From the NCBI RefSeq assembly GCF_000498475.1, contig NZ_AVBI01000012.1, positions 420,370 through 484,369 of the forward strand: DNA of 64,000 nt, given 5' to 3'. Position 1 is the stretch's first letter. Each line of letters opens with the position of its first letter. Below, one piece after another: positions 37,846 to 47,822 of this stretch. A program made the translations under genes and the position numbers. This stretch comes from Flavobacterium cauense R2A-7 (GTDB lineage: Bacteria; Bacteroidota; Bacteroidia; Flavobacteriales; Flavobacteriaceae). The notes under the pieces were generated by a model, which was not told the DNA's origin, did no database searches, and was given only the letters and a program-made list of their open reading frames with translations.

Positions 37846-37885
37846 TTTCTGAGTTGCAAAGTTACTGAGTAACAAAGTCGCAAAG
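37846..37885. repeat. Tandem octamer tract upstream of manC
   Basis: Five consecutive 8-nt units run TTTCTGAG, TTGCAAAG, TTACTGAG, TAACAAAG, TCGCAAAG. Read on the minus strand, TAACTTTG (37857-37864) is an exact TAnnTTTG element 14 nt before the manC start, so the tract may carry the promoter. Confidence 0.75.
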
Positions 37886-37887
37886 TT

Positions 37888-38487
37888 TTAGTTGGATAAC
37901 AATTCCACTTCCGCATTCGGATTGAACAGATAAATTCTTCCCGAACTTAGTTCTATACATTCATACCGTTTGGTACGAAGTGCTATTTTTTTGAAAATCT
38001 TTCCGTTGTGTATACGAAAAACGCTACCATACGGAATCTCAAAGATATAATTTTTATCATTAACCGGATCGAATTGTTTTAGTGCCAACGACAAAGTGGC
38101 ATCGGTATCGCTACTCGCTTTCGGATTTCTGAAATGCCTCGCCAACAAAGGCAAGAGCTGACTTGGAAAGATTTCCGGCCGAATGAATGGCACCATCAAA
38201 CGCTGAAACGTCAACTTCCATTCATCGCCGTGAGGCTTGATGTTTCTGCCGTATTTTTCGAAAGCGACCAGATGGGCAATTTCGTGAATCAGTGTGATCA
38301 AAAAACGATATTTGTTTAAACTGGCGTTTACCGTAATCTGATGAAATCCATCGGGATGCCTTCTGTAATCTCCATGACGCGTTACCCGTTCATTAACAAT
38401 TTTCAAATGAACGTTATTGGTTTTGATTAACTCAAAACAAGGAGGAACCGCGTGTTCGGGAATATATTTCAGAAGTACTTCACTCAT
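37888..38487 (-). CDS. SprT-like zinc-metalloprotease domain protein
   Basis: The 199-residue protein contains the motif HEIAH within LITLIHEIAHLVAF and a later HGDEWK, the third zinc ligand region seen in SprT/Spartan-like proteins. It has no signal peptide, so it is probably cytosolic. SprT-like domains occur in DNA-protein crosslink repair (Spartan) and in uncharacterised bacterial proteins; which applies here is not clear. It lies 3 nt from the SDR gene stop to start and probably shares its transcript. Confidence 0.88.
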   Translation of the reverse strand: MSEVLLKYIPEHAVPPCFELIKTNNVHLKIVNERVTRHGDYRRHPDGFHQITVNASLNKYRFLITLIHEIAHLVAFEKYGRNIKPHGDEWKLTFQRLMVPFIRPEIFPSQLLPLLARHFRNPKASSDTDATLSLALKQFDPVNDKNYIFEIPYGSVFRIHNGKIFKKIALRTKRYECIELSSGRIYLFNPNAEVELLSN

Positions 38488-38490
38488 TCA

Positions 38491-39171
38491 TTAGGGCGTT
38501 GTAGATGAGACCTGCAGCACTTTTCCGTTATAATATTTGTTTCCGGTTAAGGCAAAATTGAAAATATAATCGGCCATTTCTTTTGCAGAAATCGGGGCTT
38601 CATAACCCGGAAAAGCTTCCTGCAACATTTCGGTTTGAACAGCGCCCAAAGCCAAAACGTTAAAAGCGATTCCTTGTTCTTTATATTCTTCAGCCAATAA
38701 CTCGGACAAGGTAATTACCGCGCCTTTACTGGAACTGTAAGCAGATAAACCCGGAAATTTCATACTGCCCTGAATGCCTCCCATCGAACTGATGGTAACC
38801 ACATGGCTTCCCTTCTGAAGATACGGAATGCAAATTCGCGTTAGATTGGCCACACCGAAAACATTCACTTTATAAACATTTTCAAATTCTCCCGAGGTAA
38901 TTTCTCCGAAAGGTTTGTTTAAAAGCGAACCGGCGTTGTGAATAATTACGTCCACTTTTTTCCAAGCCGAAGCAATAAAATTAGCCACTTTATCCAAATC
39001 TTCATTCAGAGACAAATCCACAGAAAGGCAACTGATGTTCGGGTTCCCCAACAAACCTTGCGGAATTTTTCGGGAAACCGCCAAAACCTGGTGTCCGGCA
39101 GCTGCAAATTGCAACGCCAGTTCGTAACCAATTCCTCGGGAAGTTCCGGTAATAATTATGTTTTTATTCAT
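38491..39171 (-). CDS. Short-chain dehydrogenase/reductase
   Basis: The 226-residue classical SDR has the TGTSRGIGYELA nucleotide motif, the NAG of HNAGSLLNK, catalytic Ser in ISSMGG and YSSSKG (Tyr and Lys). It is cytosolic and NAD(P)-dependent; substrate unknown. It is followed 3 nt later by the SprT-like gene and is separated from pdhC by a terminator, so it starts a new unit. Confidence 0.92.
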   Translation of the reverse strand: MNKNIIITGTSRGIGYELALQFAAAGHQVLAVSRKIPQGLLGNPNISCLSVDLSLNEDLDKVANFIASAWKKVDVIIHNAGSLLNKPFGEITSGEFENVYKVNVFGVANLTRICIPYLQKGSHVVTISSMGGIQGSMKFPGLSAYSSSKGAVITLSELLAEEYKEQGIAFNVLALGAVQTEMLQEAFPGYEAPISAKEMADYIFNFALTGNKYYNGKVLQVSSTTP

Positions 39172-39187
39172 AAATCTAAAATACTAA

Positions 39188-39218
39188 AAATCCCGTTCTG
39201 AAGTTCAAAACGGGATTT
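39188..39218 (-). terminator. Terminator of the pdhA-pdhC operon
   Basis: A perfect 10-bp stem AAATCCCGTT / AACGGGATTT with an 11-nt loop lies just downstream of the pdhC stop; T residues follow on the minus strand. Confidence 0.88.
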
Positions 39219-39239
39219 AATTTATTAAGAACAACGGAC

Positions 39240-40850
39240 TTACGCCAACATTGTTACTGGATTTTCCAAATATTGTCTTAACGTTTGCAAGAACTGCGCT
39301 CCGGTTGCTCCGTCTACGGTTCTGTGATCGCAAGCCAAAGTAACTGTCATCGTATTACCCACAACAATTTGTCCGTTTCGCACTACCGGTTTTTCTTCGA
39401 TAGCCCCTACGGATAAAATCGCCGAATTCGGTTGGTTGATGATGGATGTGAACGACTGGATTCCGAACATTCCCAAATTGGAAACGGTAAACGTGCTTCC
39501 TTCCATCTCGGCCGGGGTCAGTTTTTTGTTTTTGGCTTTTCCGGCCAAATCTTTAACCGCAGCACCAATTTGTGTCAAACTCATCTGATCGGTGAAATTT
39601 AATACCGGAACTACCAATCCGTCTTCCACAGCAACGGCAACACCGATGTTTACGTGGTGATTGATAATCATGGCATCTTCTCTCCATTGTGAATTTACCT
39701 GTGGATGTTTTTTCAACGCCATCGCACACGCTTTCACTACCATATCATTAAACGACACTTTCGTATCGGGTACTGTATTGATTACCGCTCTCGATTTCAT
39801 TGCTTCGTCCATTGCTACTTCGATTGTTAAGTAGTAATGTGGTGCTGTGAATTTCGATTCTGCCAAACGACGTGCAATCGTTTTACGCATTTGCGAATTT
39901 TTGATTTCTTCCTGGAATTTTTCTCCGGCCGGAACGAATGGCTTCACAACTGGTGCAGTTGTTGTAGCAGCAGGGGCTGAAACCGTTTGTGTAGCAGCTG
40001 CCTGAGGAGTGAATCCTTCCACATCGCCTTTAACGATTCTTCCGTTTTCACCGGAACCTTTTACCTGAGACAAGTCGATTCCTTTATCCTGAGCAATTTT
40101 TTTAGCTAATGGTGAGGCAAAAATTCTTCCGCCTGCATTGGTAGTTTGTACTGGTGCAGCAGTAGTTTCTGTTTTCACTTCAACTGAAGCTGCTGCTTTT
40201 GGAGCTTCAACCGAACCGTTTGCTGTAAAATTAGCAGCAATTCCGGAAACATCTGTTCCCGCAGGGCCGATGATTGCTAAAATGCTATCAACCGGAGCCG
40301 TTTGCCCTTCACTAACCCCAATATACAAAAGTGTTCCTGCGTTAAAGGACTCAAATTCCATTGTTGCTTTGTCGGTTTCGATTTCTGCAAGGATATCCCC
40401 TTCTTTAACGGTATCGCCCACTTTTTTCAACCAAGTTGCCACCGTACCGTCGGTCATCGTATCACTCAAACGCGGCATGGTAACCACTTTCACTCCTGTC
40501 GGAATTTCAACAGTAGCCTTTGGAGCTTCCGTAGTTGCTTCTGCAACAGGAGCTGTTTCCGCTTTTGGAGCCGATGCGTTTGCTCCGCTCAACAAAGCCG
40601 AAATATCTTCACCCGGCGCACCGATTATTGCCAAAAGAGAATCCACTGGAGCCGATTCGCCTTCCTGAATTCCAATATGTAAAAGCGTTCCTGCATTGAA
40701 CGATTCAAACTCCATTGTTGCTTTATCCGTTTCAATTTCCGCAAGAATATCGCCTTCTTTAACGGTATCACCCACTTTTTTTAACCAAGTGGCCACAACG
40801 CCTTCGGTCATGGTGTCGCTCAAACGCGGCATGGTAATTACTACTGCCAT
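39240..40850 (-). CDS. pdhC: Pyruvate dehydrogenase E2, dihydrolipoamide acetyltransferase
   Basis: E2 transfers the acetyl group to CoA in the pyruvate dehydrogenase complex. The 536 residues contain two lipoyl domains (about 1-80 and 120-200), each with the lipoylated Lys in ETDKATMEF, a flexible Ala/Pro/Thr-rich linker, the E1/E3-binding domain (ASPLAKKIAQDKGIDL), and the catalytic core ending in DHRTVDGATGAQFL with the active His. The two lipoyl copies are nearly identical in part and show DNA-level duplication. It lies 6 nt downstream of pdhA. Confidence 0.97.
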   Translation of the reverse strand: MAVVITMPRLSDTMTEGVVATWLKKVGDTVKEGDILAEIETDKATMEFESFNAGTLLHIGIQEGESAPVDSLLAIIGAPGEDISALLSGANASAPKAETAPVAEATTEAPKATVEIPTGVKVVTMPRLSDTMTDGTVATWLKKVGDTVKEGDILAEIETDKATMEFESFNAGTLLYIGVSEGQTAPVDSILAIIGPAGTDVSGIAANFTANGSVEAPKAAASVEVKTETTAAPVQTTNAGGRIFASPLAKKIAQDKGIDLSQVKGSGENGRIVKGDVEGFTPQAAATQTVSAPAATTTAPVVKPFVPAGEKFQEEIKNSQMRKTIARRLAESKFTAPHYYLTIEVAMDEAMKSRAVINTVPDTKVSFNDMVVKACAMALKKHPQVNSQWREDAMIINHHVNIGVAVAVEDGLVVPVLNFTDQMSLTQIGAAVKDLAGKAKNKKLTPAEMEGSTFTVSNLGMFGIQSFTSIINQPNSAILSVGAIEEKPVVRNGQIVVGNTMTVTLACDHRTVDGATGAQFLQTLRQYLENPVTMLA

Positions 40851-40856
40851 AATCGA

Positions 40857-41855
40857 TTATAATTTATGTGGTAAAAATGGATAATTCTCTTGTTCGTAAA
40901 CCACATCGTATAGTTGATTCACTTCCGGATATGGCGATTCTTCCGCAAATTTCTCACATTCGTCCACCAGGTCTTTCACTCTTTGGTCTATGGCTTCGAT
41001 TTCTGCTTCAGTAGCATAGTTGTTTTCTTTGATGATATCTAAAACCTGAGTAATCGGGTCGATTTTTCTGTACTCGTCTACTTCTTCTTTGGTTCTGTAG
41101 TGTTGCGCATCCGACATCGAATGTCCTCTGTAACGGTACGTTTTCATTTCTAAGAATGTTGGTCCATCCCCACGACGGGCTCTTTCGATGGCTTCGTGCA
41201 TCGCTTCCGCCACTTTTATCGGGTTCATCGCATCAACCGGTCCGCATGGCATTTCGTAGCCTAAACCTAGTTTCCAGATATCGGTATGATTGGCAGTTCT
41301 TTCCACAGAAGTTCCCATTGCATACCCATTATTTTCTACAATGAAAACCACTGGTAATTTCCACAACATTGCCATATTAAAGGCTTCATGCAATGAACCT
41401 TGACGCGCGGCTCCATCTCCAAAATAAGTCAAGGTAACACCACCGGTATTGAAATATTTATCGGCAAAAGCGATTCCGGCACCTACAGGGATTTGCGCCC
41501 CTACGATTCCGTGACCACCATAAAACCCGTGTTCTTTATCAAAAATGTGCATGGATCCACCCATACCTTTTGAGGTTCCGGTAACTTTACCTAACAATTC
41601 TGCCATTACGCGCTTAGGATCTGTTCCCATTCCGATTGGCTGAACGTGGTTACGGTAAGCGGTAATCATTTTGTCTTTAGATAAGTCCATCGCGTGTAAA
41701 GCTCCCGCTAATACCGCTTCCTGTCCATTATACAAATGCAAAAATCCGCGAACTTTCTGTTGAATGTATAATGCAGCGAGTTTGTCTTCGAACTTTCTCC
41801 AGAACTGCATGTCTTCATACCATTTAAGGTAAACTTCTTTTGTGATTGGTTTCAT
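40857..41855 (-). CDS. pdhA: Pyruvate dehydrogenase E1 alpha subunit
   Basis: The E1 alpha subunit decarboxylates pyruvate with TPP. The 332 residues show the TPP pocket with GDGAARQGSLHEAFNMA and NNGYAMGT, and the phosphorylation-loop region YRYRGHSMSDAQHYR. A -7 element, TATTTTTG on the minus strand (41896-41903), lies about 40 nt upstream. The beta subunit gene is not adjacent, as in other Flavobacteria where it lies elsewhere. It is followed at once by pdhC. Confidence 0.97.
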   Translation of the reverse strand: MKPITKEVYLKWYEDMQFWRKFEDKLAALYIQQKVRGFLHLYNGQEAVLAGALHAMDLSKDKMITAYRNHVQPIGMGTDPKRVMAELLGKVTGTSKGMGGSMHIFDKEHGFYGGHGIVGAQIPVGAGIAFADKYFNTGGVTLTYFGDGAARQGSLHEAFNMAMLWKLPVVFIVENNGYAMGTSVERTANHTDIWKLGLGYEMPCGPVDAMNPIKVAEAMHEAIERARRGDGPTFLEMKTYRYRGHSMSDAQHYRTKEEVDEYRKIDPITQVLDIIKENNYATEAEIEAIDQRVKDLVDECEKFAEESPYPEVNQLYDVVYEQENYPFLPHKL

Positions 41856-41952
41856 TGTTGCGCTTTTAAGCTATATTACACAATTTTGCGAAATGCAAAA
41901 ATAGCACTTCCCTTTAATACGTGAAAATTTAAAGCCGTTAAAATTATTCTTT

Positions 41953-42435
41953 TTACAAAAAGTTTTTATCAAACATCAGGGGCAATAAATTTCTAAGCGA
42001 ATCCGACTTGTACACTTTCCCGACTGCCGCCATGAAATAAATTTCTATTGGCAAATCCTGACGGAACTCATACTCGGCAATCGACTGTCGGCAAGCCCCG
42101 CAAGGAGGGATCGGCTCGGTCATTTCCTTATCGTCTGCCGTTGCCGAAATGGCCATTTTTAAAATTTTGGCATCCGGATAAATTGCGCCGGCCTGAAATA
42201 TCGCTACTCTTTCCGCACACAATCCCGAAGGGTATGCTGCATTTTCCTGATTCGACCCCAGTACCACTTTACCATTATCCAGCAATATCGCAGCCCCCAC
42301 CCTGAATCTTGAGTACGGCGCATAGGCCTTCTTTCTGATTTCTATTGCCTGAATCATCAAATCTTTCACTTCAGGAGAAAGCTCTTCCAACGATTCATAA
42401 ACCGAAAAGCTCGATGTAACACTAATGTTCTTCAT
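41953..42435 (-). CDS. cdd: Cytidine deaminase
   Basis: The enzyme deaminates cytidine and deoxycytidine in pyrimidine salvage. The protein has 160 residues, the homotetrameric size. Zinc and catalytic residues are visible in CAERVA and PPCGACRQ, with Glu in the first motif as the proton shuttle. It lies between porV and pdhA on the same strand; this order is common in Flavobacteria. Confidence 0.96.
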   Translation of the reverse strand: MKNISVTSSFSVYESLEELSPEVKDLMIQAIEIRKKAYAPYSRFRVGAAILLDNGKVVLGSNQENAAYPSGLCAERVAIFQAGAIYPDAKILKMAISATADDKEMTEPIPPCGACRQSIAEYEFRQDLPIEIYFMAAVGKVYKSDSLRNLLPLMFDKNFL

Positions 42436-42454
42436 TTAATCAAATTATTACAGA

Positions 42455-42485
42455 CAAAAAATCCAAACTCATTACGAATTTGGAT
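42455..42485 (-). terminator. Terminator of porV
   Basis: The stem ATCCAAA / TTTGGAT with an 11-nt loop lies 24 nt downstream of the porV stop; the minus strand continues with five T. Confidence 0.7.
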
Positions 42486-42508
42486 AGTTCATTTATTATT
42501 TCTTTTTA

Positions 42509-43702
42509 TTATAAATCATCATACGAATCTCCGAAATTAAACGTCAGGGAGAAACGCAATGTATTTTCTAAAGGATTTCTAACTTTCGAAGTGGAGAACA
42601 AATAAGAAACATCCACTTTAACAATATTGTATTTGAATCCGGCTCCTATAGTTGCAAATTTTCTTGCTCCTTTTTCTACACTTTCATTAAAATATCCGGC
42701 TCTGAAAGCAAAAGAATCCTGATACCAATATTCTGCCCCTAAAGCCCAAGTAAATTCTTTTAGCTCTTCTCCGAAACCATCCGGCGCATCCCCAAACGAT
42801 TTAAAAAGACCGGAAGCCCAACCTATTTTTCTATAACGCTGATTCGCTTCCGAATATGCGGTATTGATTTCCGATTGTGAAATAGTACCGTCGTTGTTTA
42901 GATCAACCGGAACCACTTTTTCAGGGGTAGGCACCATTAGTTTGTTTACCTCTCCAATAACCGAAACCTTATTGTATTCATCAAGGATAAAATCAAAACT
43001 ACCTCCCAATTTCAAGTTTGACGGAAGAAAATTCGAACTACGCTCCACATCGCCATCATAGGAAATTTTCGGACCCATGTTCTGCAAATTGAAACCTATA
43101 CGGTATTTTGCATTAAAATCGCTCATGGCGAATTCTTCCGACTGATAGAACCCCGCCACGTCAACCGCAAAAGAGTTGGCCGCCGAAGCATCAGTGTTGC
43201 CATCCGGAATTTTTAAATTGGAACGAATATAACGTCCCGCGATTCCCATCGAAAACTGTTCGCTTAATTTCAAAGAATACGAAAGGTCAAAAGCTAATTC
43301 GTTCGGACTTACCGTTCTTGGAATTTCTCCAGGATCTCCGGTTTCTCTCAATTCGATATCTCCTAAACCAAAATAACGCAAACTGGCAGCAAAAGCGCTA
43401 CGCTCGTTGATACGGTCATAAAAAGTAACCTGACCCAATGAAATATCGTTTGCTATACTTGTCAGATAAGGGGTGTAACTAACTGAAAATCCATATTTAT
43501 TAGGAGAGAAAGCATATTTTGCAGGGTTATATTGTTGTGAAAAAACATCTGCTGAAGTAGCAACACCCATGTCACCAATACCTGCCGCACGGGCATCTGC
43601 AGAAATCAACAAAAAAGGAACCCCTGTCGTAATCACTCTATCTTGCGCATTAACCAATTGAAAAACAAGCAAGAACAAGGACACTATGGATAATTTCTTC
43701 AT
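42509..43702 (-). CDS. porV: T9SS outer-membrane protein PorV
   Basis: PorV is a 14-strand outer-membrane beta-barrel that receives secreted T9SS cargo from the translocon and hands it to PorU. The 397 residues have a signal peptide (MKKLSIVSLFLLVFQLVNAQ), the N-terminal PorV region GVPFLLISADARAAGIGDMG and alternating amphipathic strands, ending with RFSLTFNFGD. It is 39 nt from porU on the same strand. Its own promoter is visible in the 3' end of porU. Confidence 0.95.
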   Translation of the reverse strand: MKKLSIVSLFLLVFQLVNAQDRVITTGVPFLLISADARAAGIGDMGVATSADVFSQQYNPAKYAFSPNKYGFSVSYTPYLTSIANDISLGQVTFYDRINERSAFAASLRYFGLGDIELRETGDPGEIPRTVSPNELAFDLSYSLKLSEQFSMGIAGRYIRSNLKIPDGNTDASAANSFAVDVAGFYQSEEFAMSDFNAKYRIGFNLQNMGPKISYDGDVERSSNFLPSNLKLGGSFDFILDEYNKVSVIGEVNKLMVPTPEKVVPVDLNNDGTISQSEINTAYSEANQRYRKIGWASGLFKSFGDAPDGFGEELKEFTWALGAEYWYQDSFAFRAGYFNESVEKGARKFATIGAGFKYNIVKVDVSYLFSTSKVRNPLENTLRFSLTFNFGDSYDDL

Positions 43703-43725
43703 TTTTATTATACTAATTAATTGAA

Positions 43726-43755
43726 CAAATATACTATTTTATTAAAGTATTACAA
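43726..43755 (-). promoter_or_regulatory. Internal promoter for porV
   Basis: On the minus strand, TTG (43753-43755), a 19-nt spacer and TATATTTG (43726-43733) match the Bacteroidota consensus. The -33 part lies inside the last codons of porU, so porV can be made apart from porU. Confidence 0.65.
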
Positions 43756-46700
43756 GTTTCTCAATCTTTTCCGCTATTTTATTTGTGCTCAAAGATTTTA
43801 CCGTCAACTTGTACACATAGACACCTTTTCCGATACGGTCTCCGAAATCGTCTTTTCCATCCCATTTAATTTCACGGCTTAAAAACCCTTCCGTGGCAAC
43901 CGACTGATTGATCGTTTTTACCACTTTCCCTGTGATGGTCATGATTTGCACCTGAACATCCAAGGTTTCAAAAGGCCGGTTATGGGAAAACCAAAACTCA
44001 GTATAACTCACAAACGGATTCGGATAATTCAAAACATTGGTAAGCGACACATCCTCATCCCCCATTACAATAAACTGAATTTCTGCAGTGGCAAAATTAT
44101 TATACACGTCCCAAACCTTTAACGTAATGGTATGCAAACCTTTGGCCAAATTACGAAATGGGAACCTAACCTTTCCCTTGGTATAATCGTTTGGTTCAGT
44201 TTCATAATAATCATTCAGGATATACGGATTATTCTCGTTACCATCCAATATTGCTACTATATCATGTCCAATACCACTGGCGGTATTGATTCCGTTTTCA
44301 TCCTCAAGATCGGCTAAAAATATTGGTGAAGCATTCGTAATTCCACCCGAAACAAACGACCTGTCATTCATAAACAATCGGATGCGTGGCGGCAGGTTAT
44401 CCGCAACCGCATTCGCATTAATATCACCCACCTTGACCGTTAAATCATACCCTGTATTGTCGTCCAAAGGCTGATTATTTTTAGCATAAAAACTTACGCG
44501 CCCTGTTCCAACCGGAATACGAATATCCCGAGGAACTATGAATCCGAATTCAAATTGCCCGTTTGTAACTGCGGCATTTCCTCTGAAAATTGTTTCCCCT
44601 AAAGTTACAAAATTCATTATAATTAACTGATTACTACTATTCACCGTAAAATCATTCCCCAATGTGGAACGATTAAGGTTCTTATCAAAAATCTGCACCG
44701 CCAAATCACCATTATAACTGGACTGCAAATTATCAAACTCATCCACCACTTCTCCTGTGAGTTTTACATAACTCAATGCTTTCAGAGTATCGGTTGGTTG
44801 TGTAACCGGTACATCGTTAATTTTAGTCAATCGTATTTTCGGTTTAGGTATAGCCAGTTTGAGCGCCGGATCGCCAACACAAAAAACAACATTACGATCA
44901 CCAAAAGACGTTTGATTCTTGGTTTGACGCAATGCTTCCGCAATCGATTCATAATTATTGGATCCGAAAGAAAACAATTTCGAATTCAATACCTGATTGA
45001 TATTTTCACCGGTAGATATTCCTATTTCACGGGTTGTGGTCACCAAAGCCACGGCACCCCCGGCCTTGTTCCAATACATATATTCACCTGCCGTTGGTCG
45101 GAACGGATTATCAAAACGGGTAAATTCACAGGTTATTGTAACAAATAAAGGATAACGGTATTGATTTTTCAAATTTTGCGCAGCTGCCTTATCAAATAGT
45201 CTTTCTTGCGCCAAACCGTCTTCCCCGCCATGTCCGAAATAATTAAAGACCAACCCACCGCTTTCCAACTCGTTGATGAAATCCTCATTCACCGAAGGAT
45301 ATCGTTCTCCACCTGCCGCAGTTACCTGAACATACGAATCGGAATGGATTTTCTTTACATTGATAAACGGTTTTGCCGCATATAGCACTTCGGCCAGATT
45401 ATCCAAATTTTGCTGTAACGTGGCATCTGTTGTATTTTCGGCATCATCAGAAATAATCACATAACGATTGCGCCATCTTCCGAAAGACTTTTCATCATGG
45501 TACTCAATGACTTTATTCACCATCTGATCTGCTTGTTCCGGTGAATTAACCAACATTCTTCCTACAGCGATGTCCAAATCTTCAATCGTTTGCATCGTTC
45601 CTTCGCCGTCATGCATTAATGCATAAAAATCATCCGACATAAAAGTCAGGTAGTTGGAAAAATTAACTGGTGTTGCACCTGAATTCGGCGTAACCCTGAA
45701 AAGTGATTCAAATACCGGAACCACATTGGTATTCCCAAAAATCCTGTTCTTATAATCAAAAGAAGCATCTCCAAAGAGATTCACATATCTGATTTTATTA
45801 TTGGGATAGGACGGATTGTTGAAATAAATGTATTTGATGAAGTTCCGAATAGCACCAATATCCTGTTTGCCGGAAGAAAACTCCTGATAAATCAAAGGAA
45901 GCTCAACCACTTTTACATTTAAATGCGAATAATTCCTATGAAAGTTCGCTAACTTCTCTGCCTGAGCCTTTAAAGAGGTTGGCGTAATTATGACATAATC
46001 AACATCGACATCAACTCCCAAATCATTTTTAAAAACCGTTCCTTTTAAATTCTGATTGGCAATTCGGGTAGAGGACTGACTCGGCGGTGTATAAACGTTT
46101 GACAAATCCAATGCCACATACTTTCGCACTTCTCCCAAGACGGCTTTAAACGAAAAATTTGCCTGGCCCGAATTGTCAATTTTCGAAACATTATAGATAT
46201 CAGTCACATCCCAAACCTGAGAAATTCCGGAAGCAGCTGACAATTGATATTCTCCTACACCTATATTAGAACCGGCCAAATCGTTTCTGAATAAAAATTG
46301 TTGGCCGTACCCCTGCAATTTTCTTTTGGCGACAAGAACAATATTATCGAGATAACCGTCTGACGAAGGCACACCCCCATTATCATATTCCAATTGCACC
46401 GTTACATTTGGCGATGAAGATGCAAAAACACCCTCAAAAACCTTTTCATAAGCCGCAACATGCACAGAGGGATCCAAAGCAGGAAAATTAAGTGTATTTA
46501 ACAACTGCGTATTGGCTTTAATTTTAAAGGAACTGTTACCGTAGGACGCTGAAACCACATTTACCTTTATAGCAATCTGCTCTGAAGTCACCAGATTCGG
46601 AAAATTGAAATCAAAAGACTGCGTATTTTCGATGTTGAAATTTTCGCCTACCCATTTTCGGCCCAATCGTCCTACGTTGGTTTTATCTACCTCGTGATAC

Positions 46701-47611
46701 TGATAATCGTCAAATGTTGTAAAAACCATATTCGGAGCAGATCCAGGTTGCGTTGCAAGAGTAATACGTTTTCCGTTCCCTCCTTGCGAGGTCACATAAT
46801 AATATGACTTGGAATCGTACAGATTTACGCTGGTATCACTGTCATCATTCCAAACATCCACTCCTTCGGCATAAAAAAGCACATAATCATCACCATCAAA
46901 AGAACCATCTTCTTCTCCAATTACCTGAACCGCATTTTCTTCAACGTCCATTGGATACGAAACAGAATTAAGCAACGGAACCATACGTCCTCCATTGCCG
47001 TAAATTTTAATTCTTCTCGGATCAACATTCGTATCGAATCCTAACTGTTGAAGAAACCCTTTGGACAATTTGTATATCCCTGATTTCTCAATGTAAAAGC
47101 GATACCAATCACCCGAAGCCAAAGCTGAATTTACGATAGCATTTCTTGCTGCGTTATTACGACCGGAAACTTGGGCATTTGAAAAAGAATACGAAAACGA
47201 TTTCACTTTTTTCACTCCATTGCCGTCATTAATAATCGGCGAAAAGGAAAGGATTACACTCTGAACATCCCTGCCCACCGTATAATTAATAGTCGCATTG
47301 AGTTGCGTGGGCAATTTACCAAATGAAAGGTCTTTCAAATCTTCTCTCGCAATCGGTTCGTAGACTATATTTGAAATCTGAAGCGAATTTTCATCAACTG
47401 GAGCCTGAACATTAATACGTTTGCGAAAAAGTAGTGTTTTATCTACAGCATTGAATTCTAAATTCTCAATTTTAAACTGAGGAATCAGAAAGGGAATGGA
47501 ATCTATATAAAATTTTTCTGCAGGTTTCCATTCTACAACAAGCTCCTCTCTTTGTTGACCAAAACAAAAAAAAGTAACCGACAATAATATGAGAAGTAAA
47601 TATTTTTTCAT
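43742..47611 (-). CDS. porU: T9SS sortase/C-terminal signal peptidase PorU
   Basis: PorU is a gingipain-family (C25) surface protease that removes the sorting domain from T9SS cargo and joins the cargo to the anchor. The 1289 residues have a signal peptide (MKKYLLLILLSVTFFCFGQ), a long beta-rich N-terminal half, a C25 domain at about 530-900 with the catalytic pair His794 (NYFGHGGEDG) and Cys828 (TITCEF), and a C-terminal domain resembling a type A sorting domain (NYPNPF to EKIEKLVIL). The His to Cys spacing of 34 is close to that in gingipains. Divergent from gldJ, as in other gliding Bacteroidota. Confidence 0.96.
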   Translation of the reverse strand: MKKYLLLILLSVTFFCFGQQREELVVEWKPAEKFYIDSIPFLIPQFKIENLEFNAVDKTLLFRKRINVQAPVDENSLQISNIVYEPIAREDLKDLSFGKLPTQLNATINYTVGRDVQSVILSFSPIINDGNGVKKVKSFSYSFSNAQVSGRNNAARNAIVNSALASGDWYRFYIEKSGIYKLSKGFLQQLGFDTNVDPRRIKIYGNGGRMVPLLNSVSYPMDVEENAVQVIGEEDGSFDGDDYVLFYAEGVDVWNDDSDTSVNLYDSKSYYYVTSQGGNGKRITLATQPGSAPNMVFTTFDDYQYHEVDKTNVGRLGRKWVGENFNIENTQSFDFNFPNLVTSEQIAIKVNVVSASYGNSSFKIKANTQLLNTLNFPALDPSVHVAAYEKVFEGVFASSSPNVTVQLEYDNGGVPSSDGYLDNIVLVAKRKLQGYGQQFLFRNDLAGSNIGVGEYQLSAASGISQVWDVTDIYNVSKIDNSGQANFSFKAVLGEVRKYVALDLSNVYTPPSQSSTRIANQNLKGTVFKNDLGVDVDVDYVIITPTSLKAQAEKLANFHRNYSHLNVKVVELPLIYQEFSSGKQDIGAIRNFIKYIYFNNPSYPNNKIRYVNLFGDASFDYKNRIFGNTNVVPVFESLFRVTPNSGATPVNFSNYLTFMSDDFYALMHDGEGTMQTIEDLDIAVGRMLVNSPEQADQMVNKVIEYHDEKSFGRWRNRYVIISDDAENTTDATLQQNLDNLAEVLYAAKPFINVKKIHSDSYVQVTAAGGERYPSVNEDFINELESGGLVFNYFGHGGEDGLAQERLFDKAAAQNLKNQYRYPLFVTITCEFTRFDNPFRPTAGEYMYWNKAGGAVALVTTTREIGISTGENINQVLNSKLFSFGSNNYESIAEALRQTKNQTSFGDRNVVFCVGDPALKLAIPKPKIRLTKINDVPVTQPTDTLKALSYVKLTGEVVDEFDNLQSSYNGDLAVQIFDKNLNRSTLGNDFTVNSSNQLIIMNFVTLGETIFRGNAAVTNGQFEFGFIVPRDIRIPVGTGRVSFYAKNNQPLDDNTGYDLTVKVGDINANAVADNLPPRIRLFMNDRSFVSGGITNASPIFLADLEDENGINTASGIGHDIVAILDGNENNPYILNDYYETEPNDYTKGKVRFPFRNLAKGLHTITLKVWDVYNNFATAEIQFIVMGDEDVSLTNVLNYPNPFVSYTEFWFSHNRPFETLDVQVQIMTITGKVVKTINQSVATEGFLSREIKWDGKDDFGDRIGKGVYVYKLTVKSLSTNKIAEKIEKLVIL

Positions 47612-47822
47612 TATATTGAAAACGTATTATTTCAAAAGTTATTACAAATAGAAAAAATATTTTCTTTATTAACTAATTTTACACAATATATATTGAACAA
47701 AAGCGTTATCCCAAAGAGGTTTAACACGAATTTATATTTTTTTTAATAATTTATAAAAAAGTTGTTGCGGTTTAATGGTTAATTACTATATTGCGGCACT
47801 AAATTTATTACCTACTTGAAGT

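Noticed and set aside
40138..40682. Long plus-strand open frames opposite pdhC
   Set aside because: They mirror the repeated lipoyl domains and Ala-rich linker; the coding strand is firmly minus.
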